Source: Actinacidiphila yanglinensis
GTDB taxonomy: Bacteria; Actinomycetota; Actinomycetes; Streptomycetales; Streptomycetaceae
Direction: 5' to 3'
DNA length: 64,000 nucleotides
NCBI RefSeq assembly: GCF_900107965.1
Contig: NZ_FNVU01000017.1
Span: forward strand, 62,001 to 126,000
Under the pieces are notes generated by a model. That model was not told the DNA's origin. It ran no database searches and worked only from the letters and a program-made list of their open reading frames with translations. A program made the translations under genes and the position numbers. Positions 57,875 through 64,000 of the stretch are shown one piece after another. Within the stretch, counting starts at the first letter, position 1. Each line of letters begins with the position of its first letter.

Positions 57875-58876
57875 TCAGCCCCCGCTGGTGTAGGTCGGGT
57901 TGGGCTGCTCGGTGCCCGGAGGGAGCGCGGTGCCGGTGCTGGTGTCGGACCCGGGGGTGTCGCCCGGCGACGGGGTGTTCGTCGGCTTGGGCTTCGTCGG
58001 GGGCGGCGGGGTGGTGGGCCGCGGCGGCAGCACGCTGTCGCGCGGATCGGTGCGCGGCCCGACCACGACCACGCCCACCACGTCCAGCCGGGTGAAGCCG
58101 ACGTAGGGCTGCACCTCGACGGTCTTGGTGAGGTTGCCCGCCGACGGTTCGACGCTGACCACCTTGCCGACCGGGACACCTGGCACGAACGGCTTGTCCG
58201 CCTCCGAGCCGAAGGTGACCACCCGGTCGCCCTTGTGCACGTCGGCCTTGCCGTCGAGGAGTTGGACCCGCATCGGCCGGTTGCCCTGGCCGGTGGCGAA
58301 GCCGATCTCCTGGGTCTTCTCCAGCCGGGTGCCGACGGTGAAGTCCGGGTCGTTGGCCAGCAGCACCGTGGAGGTGGAGCGGCCGACGGTGGTGACCCGG
58401 CCGACGAGCCCGTCGCCGTTGATGACGGTCATGTCGCGCTTGAGGCCGTCACCGCTGCCGGCGTCGATGGTGACCGTCCAGGAGAAGCCCTGGGCGGCTC
58501 CTATCGCGATGACCTGGGCGCCCTTGACGGTGTACTGCCCCGCGCCGGCGACCTTGAGGAGCTTGTCCAGCTCCTTGGCGCGGGTGCGGGTGGTGTCGTT
58601 GCTGCCGAGTTGCTGCTTGAGAGCGGCGTTCTCGCGTTGCAGCCGCTTGATGGTGCTGCTGTCGTGGCCGGAGTCCCGGACCGCGTCGACGGCGTTGCCG
58701 ACCGGGTCGACGACACCGGACACCGCGTTCTCCACCGGACCGAAGGCGGACTGGGCCGCCTGTCGCGGCCGGTCGAGCGGTGAGTTCTCGCCGCCGCGGA
58801 TGTCGACGGTGATGAGCGCGAGCGCCACCACCACCAGCAGTACCAGCAGCAGCCGGCTCTCCTTTGTGTCCCTCAC
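57875..58876 (-). CDS. mreC: Rod shape-determining protein MreC
   Basis: A 333-residue protein with an N-terminal membrane helix (about 8-24, RLLLVLLVVVALALITV). A coiled coil follows at about 75-110 (IKRLQRENAALKQQLG), then the two-barrel MreC core (about 115-275: AQVIAIGAAQGFSWTVTIDA, GLVGRVTTVGRSTSTVLLAN, VTFGSEADKPFVPGVPVGKV). A ~60-residue Pro/Thr-rich tail outside the membrane completes it. The start is GTG 58876. In Streptomyces, MreC is reported to be a target of Ser/Thr kinases that adjust spore-wall synthesis. It stands 140 bases downstream of mreB. Confidence 0.96.
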   Translation of the reverse strand: MRDTKESRLLLVLLVVVALALITVDIRGGENSPLDRPRQAAQSAFGPVENAVSGVVDPVGNAVDAVRDSGHDSSTIKRLQRENAALKQQLGSNDTTRTRAKELDKLLKVAGAGQYTVKGAQVIAIGAAQGFSWTVTIDAGSGDGLKRDMTVINGDGLVGRVTTVGRSTSTVLLANDPDFTVGTRLEKTQEIGFATGQGNRPMRVQLLDGKADVHKGDRVVTFGSEADKPFVPGVPVGKVVSVEPSAGNLTKTVEVQPYVGFTRLDVVGVVVVGPRTDPRDSVLPPRPTTPPPPTKPKPTNTPSPGDTPGSDTSTGTALPPGTEQPNPTYTSGG

Positions 58877-59016
58877 GGCCGCCAGTCCGTGCCTTCCTCA
58901 TCGGACCCGCCGCCGCCGGGGCCGCGGCCGGTCAGAACTACTGTGCTGGATTGCGCCCGCATCCGTGGCCGCGGTGGATACCGCGCCTCCGGCGCTGGGG
59001 GCGGTTCAACTCTGCG

Positions 59017-60051
<1,035 letters not shown>

Positions 60052-60294
60052 GTGGATACGTCTGGCCTTCCCGAGCGTGGGCGGAGGTTCCATCGTAGTC
60101 GCGCCGGGCTGGGCGCGGTGTCGGGGTTCCGACGCCATTGTCATCAGAACACACAGCGGACCTCAGTAATGGTGACGCCGTGTCGGAGTGTTTGGTTCCC
60201 GTTCGGCCCCGGTACCTGCCGGAACGGGCAAGGCCGGAGCGGCGGTCGGACCGTGTCCGCACCGACCCCCGGGACCTTACGCGCCGCCGCGGCG

Positions 60295-60708
60295 TTACGC
60301 CAAGGAGGGGAAGAAGAGCTTGATCTCGCGCTGCGCGGACTCCTCGGAGTCCGAGGCGTGCACCAGGTTCTCACGCGTGATGGTGCCGAAGTCCCCCCGG
60401 ATGGAGCCGGGTGCGGCCGCGATCGGGTCGGTCGGGCCGGCCAGTGCGCGCACTCCCTCGATCACCCGCTCGCCCTCGACGACCAGGGCGACGGCCGGGC
60501 CGGACGCCATGAACTCCACCAGCGCCTCGTAGAACGGCCGTCCGACGTGCTCGGCATAGTGCTGCTCCAGGATGGCGCGGTCCAGCGTGCGCAACTCCAG
60601 TGCGCTGATGGTCCAACCGGCCTTGCGCTCGATCCGGCCCAGGATCTCGCCGACCAGGCCGCGGCGTACGGCGTCCGGCTTGAGGAGGACAAGGGTGCGC
60701 TGGGACAC
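60295..60708 (-). CDS. ndk: Nucleoside-diphosphate kinase
   Basis: A 137-residue Ndk that balances NTP/dNTP pools through a phosphohistidine. RTLVLLKPDAVRRGLVGEIL, RPFYEALVEFMASGPAVALV and GSIRGDFGTITRENLVHASD are conserved. The active-site His is in NLVHASDSEESAQREI, the family signature. AGGAG lies about 8 bases before the GTG start. It is encoded between DUF4233 and mreB on the same strand. Confidence 0.99.
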   Translation of the reverse strand: MSQRTLVLLKPDAVRRGLVGEILGRIERKAGWTISALELRTLDRAILEQHYAEHVGRPFYEALVEFMASGPAVALVVEGERVIEGVRALAGPTDPIAAAPGSIRGDFGTITRENLVHASDSEESAQREIKLFFPSLA

Positions 60709-60777
60709 GGGGCGACTCCTGATGCGTATGACAAGCGAATGTGACGACGAGCCTACAAGGCGCGTGCGGGTCGGTTG

Positions 60778-61113
60778 TCAGGCGGCTTGCGCGGCATGCC
60801 GGGCTCTGATCTCGTCGACCTTGCGACCGAAGTGGATCGACGCCCACCACAGGGCGGCGAAGATCACGCCGAGCACGAACATCGTACCGACCACGAAGCC
60901 GCTGGCGATCAGCCCGACCTGCAGCGCCCAGCCGATGACGACCGCGCCCGGGCGGCTGAGCACCCCGCACAGCAGGATGCACAGCGCCATCGCGATACCG
61001 CACACCGTCCACACGGTGCCCATCGACAGGTCGGGATGCTTCATCGCGACCAGCCCGGCGAAGCCGATGACGAAGAACTCGCCGATCAGCGTGCTCGAAC
61101 ACAGGGTCCGCAT
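60778..61113 (-). CDS. DUF4233 family membrane protein
   Basis: A 111-residue protein with four membrane helices: STLIGEFFVIGFAGLVAM, VWTVCGIAMALCILLCGVL, AVVIGWALQVGLIASGFVV and TMFVLGVIFAALWWASIHFG. A short basic tail ends it. The pattern matches DUF4233, almost always encoded after folC in actinobacteria. GGAAGGGGG precedes the ATG. The function is unknown; the constant link to folC hints at folate or wall physiology but proves nothing. Confidence 0.9.
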   Translation of the reverse strand: MRTLCSSTLIGEFFVIGFAGLVAMKHPDLSMGTVWTVCGIAMALCILLCGVLSRPGAVVIGWALQVGLIASGFVVGTMFVLGVIFAALWWASIHFGRKVDEIRARHAAQAA

Positions 61114-61178
61114 GCCCGGGCCCCCTTCCCTCTCGCTCTCGTGTACGTCCGCATCCCCGCTCGCATCCCGCCGCCCGC

Positions 61179-62741
61179 CTACCTGCGGGCCAGCAGCAGC
61201 CGGGCCTGCCCGACGGTGATGACCGAACCGGTGACCAGCACCCCGGCGCCGGAGTACTCGCCCTCCTCCTCCGCGAGGGTGACCGCCGCCTCCAGCGCGT
61301 CGTCGAGCCGCGGCTCGACCTGCACCCGGTCCTCGCCGAACACCTCGACGGCCAGGGCCGCCAGCGCGTCGACGTCCATCGCCCGCGAGGTGGAGTTGCG
61401 GGTGACCACGATCTCCGCGAAGACCGGCTCGAACGCCTCCAGCAGGCCGCGCACGTCCTTGTCGCCGCTCGGGCCGACCACGCCGACCAGGTGGCTGAAG
61501 CCGAACACCTCGCTGATCGCGGCCGCGGTGACCTGCGCGCCGGCCGGGTTGTGCGCCGCGTCCAGCACGACGGTCGGGCTGCGGCGCACCACCTCCAGCC
61601 GGCCGGGCGAGGTGACCGCCGCGAACGCGCCGCGCACGGTGTCCAGATCGAGGGTGCGCTGGTGCACGCTGCCGACGCCGAAGAACGCCTCCACCGCGGC
61701 CAGCGCGAGGGACGCGTTGCGCGCCTGGTGCTCGCCGTGCAGCGGGAGGAAGACCTGGTCGTACTCGCCGCCGAGGCCGCGCAGGGTCAGCATCTGCCCG
61801 CCGACGGCCACTTCGCGGTGCAGCACGCCGAACTCGGCGCCCTCGCGGGCGACGGTCGCCTCCACCTCCACCGCGCGGCGCAGCAGTTCCCGCGCCGCGT
61901 CCGGCGGCTGCTGGGCGAGGACCGCGGTGGCGCCCTTCTTGATGATGCCGCCCTTCTCCACGGCGATCTCGCCCGGGGTGGAGCCGAGCCGGTCGGTGTG
62001 GTCCAGCGCGATCGGGGTGACCACGGCGACGGAGCCGTCCACCACGTTGGTGGCGTCCCAACTGCCGCCCATCCCGACCTCGACCACCGCCACGTCGACG
62101 GGCGCGTCCGCGAAGGCGGCGTACGCCATGCCCGTGAGCACCTCGAAGAAGGACATCCGGTGCGGCTGGCTGTCGTCGATCATGCCGATGTACGGCAGGA
62201 TGTCGCGGTAGATCTCGATGAAGCGCTCGGCGGGGATCGGGGTCCCGTCCAGGCTGATCCGCTCGGTCACCGACTGCACATGCGGGCTGGTGTAGCGGCC
62301 GGTGCGCAGTTCGAAGGCGAGCAGCAGCCGCTCGATCATCCGCGCGGTGGAGGTCTTCCCGTTGGTGCCGGTGATGTGGATCGCCGGGTAGGAGCGCTGC
62401 GGCTGGCCGAGCACGTCCATCAGTGCGGCCATGCGCTCCAAGGAGGGGTCGAGCTTCGTCTCGGGCCAGCGGCCCATCAGCTCGTCCTCGACCTCGCGCA
62501 GCCGCTGGTCCAGTTCGGGGTCTTCCGGCCGGGACGGCACGTCGTCCTCGGGGGCGGGCGGGGTGACCTGGGCGCGCAGCGTACGGCTGCCGGCCTCGAT
62601 GACCGCCATGTCCGCCTCGCGCGGCCCGTCGCCGTCCCCGCTGTCGTCGAACCTGTCGTCGCCGTCGGAGGTGTCCCCGTCGACGGCGTCGCCGGCGAAG
62701 CCGTCGTCCGGGAAGTCGTCGTCCTGCCGGTGCTCGCTCAC
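61179..62741 (-). CDS. folC: Bifunctional folylpolyglutamate synthase / dihydrofolate synthase
   Basis: A 520-residue Mur-ligase-like enzyme that adds glutamate to dihydropteroate and to folates. The P-loop is IHITGTNGKTSTARMIERLL (about 119-138). TSPHVQSVTERISLDG, EVGMGGSWDATNVV, ITPIALDH-like VVTPIALDHTDRLGST, EKGGIIKKG and VVLDAAHNPAG follow. The first ~80 residues are an unusual Asp/Gly/Glu-rich extension (DDDFPDDGFAGDAVDGD) ahead of the normal start at VEDELMGRWPETKLDPSLER. The start is GTG 62741. It is flanked by valS upstream and DUF4233 downstream, the standard order. Confidence 0.97.
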   Translation of the reverse strand: MSEHRQDDDFPDDGFAGDAVDGDTSDGDDRFDDSGDGDGPREADMAVIEAGSRTLRAQVTPPAPEDDVPSRPEDPELDQRLREVEDELMGRWPETKLDPSLERMAALMDVLGQPQRSYPAIHITGTNGKTSTARMIERLLLAFELRTGRYTSPHVQSVTERISLDGTPIPAERFIEIYRDILPYIGMIDDSQPHRMSFFEVLTGMAYAAFADAPVDVAVVEVGMGGSWDATNVVDGSVAVVTPIALDHTDRLGSTPGEIAVEKGGIIKKGATAVLAQQPPDAARELLRRAVEVEATVAREGAEFGVLHREVAVGGQMLTLRGLGGEYDQVFLPLHGEHQARNASLALAAVEAFFGVGSVHQRTLDLDTVRGAFAAVTSPGRLEVVRRSPTVVLDAAHNPAGAQVTAAAISEVFGFSHLVGVVGPSGDKDVRGLLEAFEPVFAEIVVTRNSTSRAMDVDALAALAVEVFGEDRVQVEPRLDDALEAAVTLAEEEGEYSGAGVLVTGSVITVGQARLLLARR

Positions 62742-62758
62742 GGCGTCCAGTCTACGGA

Positions 62759-62788
62759 ACGGGCCCGGGCCTCTCGGCCCGGGCCCGT
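62759..62788 (-). terminator. Terminator between valS and folC
   Basis: ACGGGCCCGGGCC and GGCCCGGGCCCGT form a perfect 13-bp stem with loop TCTC, 28 bases past the valS stop and 17 bases before the folC start. It may attenuate valS transcript entering folC. Confidence 0.8.
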
Positions 62789-62816
62789 GCCGCGGCAGGC
62801 GGCGGGTCGCGCGGGG

Positions 62817-64000
62817 TCAGCCGGCCGGCAGCGCGGCCAGCTGGGCGGTGATCCGGGCGATGTCCTCGTCGGCGGCGGCCAGCCGGGTGCGGATGCCCTC
62901 GACCACCTTCTCGGGGGCCTTGCCGAGGAACGAGTCGTTCCCCAGCTTGCGCTCGGCCTGCTGCTTCTCCTTCTCCGCGGCGGCGAGGTCCTTGGCGAGC
63001 CGCTTGCGCTCGGCGGCCACGTCGATCGCGCCGGACAGGTCCAGGGCGACCCGCGCGCTGCCCACCGGGAGCGTCGCGGTGGCGTGGAAGCCCTCGCCGG
63101 CCGGCTGGAGCCGCAGGAGCTGCCGGATGGCGTCCTCGTGCGGCGGCAGCAGGGTGCCGGCCAGGGTCAGCTCGGCCGGGACCCGCTGGCCGGGCTGCAG
63201 TCCCTGGTCGTTGCGGAACCGGCGGACCTCGGTGACGAGCCGCTGGACCTCGGCGATCTCCGCCTCCGCGGCGGCGTCCCGGAAGCCGCTGTCGCGCGGC
63301 CAGTCCGCGGTGACCACGGTCTCCTTGCCGGTGAGGGTGGTCCACAGCGTCTCGGTGACGAACGGCACGATCGGGTGCAGCAGCCGCAGCGTGACGTCCA
63401 GCACCTCACCGAGCACCCGCCCGGAGACCCTGGCCGGATCACCGCCCTTGAGGAAGGTGGTCTTGGACAGCTCGACGTACCAGTCGAAGACCTCGTCCCA
63501 CGCGAAGTGGTAGAGCCCGTCGGAGAGTTTCGCGAACTGGTAGTCGTCGTAGAACGCGTCGACCTCCGCGACGACCGTGTTCAGCCGGGACAGCACCCAG
63601 CGGTCGGTCGCGGACATCTCCTCGGGTGCCGGCAGCGGACCCTCGACGGTGGCGCCGTTCATCAGGGCGAACCGCGTCGCGTTCCACACCTTGTTGGCGA
63701 AGTTGCGGGAGGCCTGGACCCAGTCCTCGCCGATCGGCACGTCCGCGCCGGGGTTGGCGCCGCGGGCCAGGGTGAAGCGGACCGCGTCCGAGCCGTAGGC
63801 GTTCATCCAGTCCAGCGGGTCCACCGAGTTGGGGTTGGACTTGGACATCTTCTTGCCGAACTCGTCGCGGACCAGGCCGGTCAGCGCGATGGTGTGGAAC
63901 GGCGCGACGCCGTCCATCGCGTAGAGGCCGAACATCATCATCCGGGCGACCCAGAAGAAGATGATGTCGTGGCCGGTGAGCAGGACGTCGGTCGGGTAGA
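62817..64000 (-). CDS. valS: Valine-tRNA ligase, C-terminal part
   Basis: The last ~394 codons of ValS; the gene continues beyond the window, and the frame is open to position 64000. DVLLTGHDIIFFWVARMMMF and GKKMSKSNPNSVDPLDWMNA (KMSKS, ATP site) fix the class I enzyme and its identity. The anticodon-binding helical domain follows (WVLSRLNTVVAEVDAFYDDY, HPIVPFVTETLWTTL). The C-terminal coiled-coil arm is AERKRLAKDLAAAEKEKQQAER. It is the most upstream gene of the valS-folC-ndk-mre strand run. Confidence 0.98.
   Translation of the reverse strand, partial: YPTDVLLTGHDIIFFWVARMMMFGLYAMDGVAPFHTIALTGLVRDEFGKKMSKSNPNSVDPLDWMNAYGSDAVRFTLARGANPGADVPIGEDWVQASRNFANKVWNATRFALMNGATVEGPLPAPEEMSATDRWVLSRLNTVVAEVDAFYDDYQFAKLSDGLYHFAWDEVFDWYVELSKTTFLKGGDPARVSGRVLGEVLDVTLRLLHPIVPFVTETLWTTLTGKETVVTADWPRDSGFRDAAAEAEIAEVQRLVTEVRRFRNDQGLQPGQRVPAELTLAGTLLPPHEDAIRQLLRLQPAGEGFHATATLPVGSARVALDLSGAIDVAAERKRLAKDLAAAEKEKQQAERKLGNDSFLGKAPEKVVEGIRTRLAAADEDIARITAQLAALPAG

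Overview
The window is chromosomal DNA of a high-GC actinomycete, almost certainly Streptomyces or a close streptomycete relative. GC-rich codon use is uniform, GTG starts are common, Shine-Dalgarno sites are of the GGAGG/GAAAGG type, and the gene order valS-folC-DUF4233-ndk-mreBCD-mrdA-rodA ... rne-rplU-rpmA-obg ... proB-proA-nadD-LCP-rsfS is the conserved Streptomyces mre/obg block. No transposase, integrase, phage gene or CRISPR array was found.

Layout. (1) 1-2.3 kb: end of an ABC exporter (ATPase and permease) facing a septum-formation-family membrane protein. (2) 2.47-7.87 kb: two identical tRNA-Ala(GGC) genes flank a four-gene accessory cassette: an Old Yellow Enzyme, a DHA2 drug exporter divergent from a MmyB-type XRE regulator, and an ECF41/SigJ-type sigma factor with a near-perfect autoregulatory promoter. 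(3) 7.9-18.4 kb: conserved block on the minus strand (phosphoglycerate-mutase-like phosphatase, rsfS, LCP protein, nadD, a 47-residue membrane protein, two related one-TM membrane proteins, proA, proB) with one M48 protease facing it. (4) 18.5-35.8 kb: a wall-glycopolymer cluster. It carries complete dTDP-rhamnose synthesis (rmlA, rmlB, rmlD and, separately, rmlC), galE, an IspD-SDR fusion expected to make CDP-ribitol, a membrane-anchored TagF-like polymerase, a MOP-family flippase, a dolichol-phosphate-mannose-synthase-like GT with a DUF2304 partner, a GT-C-like membrane protein, two more GT2 enzymes and a methyltransferase. Most of the minus-strand genes overlap at ATGA/GTGA. (5) 36-43.1 kb: obg, rpmA, rplU, an SMR pump gene and a very large RNase E/G. 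(6) 43.3-52.9 kb: the two halves of a radical-SAM pair (DUF2344 protein and B12-binding radical SAM protein) separated by a small membrane protein, a DUF5994 protein, an SPFH protein, an APC permease and a divergent ROK regulator, followed by a CYTH-CHAD protein. (7) 52.9-64 kb: a 0.7-kb repeat-filled spacer, then rodA, mrdA, mreD, mreC, mreB, ndk, DUF4233, folC and the 3' part of valS.

How it fits together. The mre/rodA/PBP2 machinery, the LCP protein, the two one-TM membrane proteins and the rhamnose/ribitol-phosphate cluster all concern the cell or spore wall. The cluster has the parts to make dTDP-rhamnose and CDP-ribitol, polymerise a teichoic-acid-like chain, export lipid-linked sugars and decorate the chain outside the cell. 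The LCP protein upstream of rsfS lacks the arginines expected for glycopolymer transfer, so it may be a structural rather than catalytic member. Dispersed copies of a roughly 20-bp palindromic element (GGGGCGCGGGGAACTGCGCG) mark three intergenic regions.
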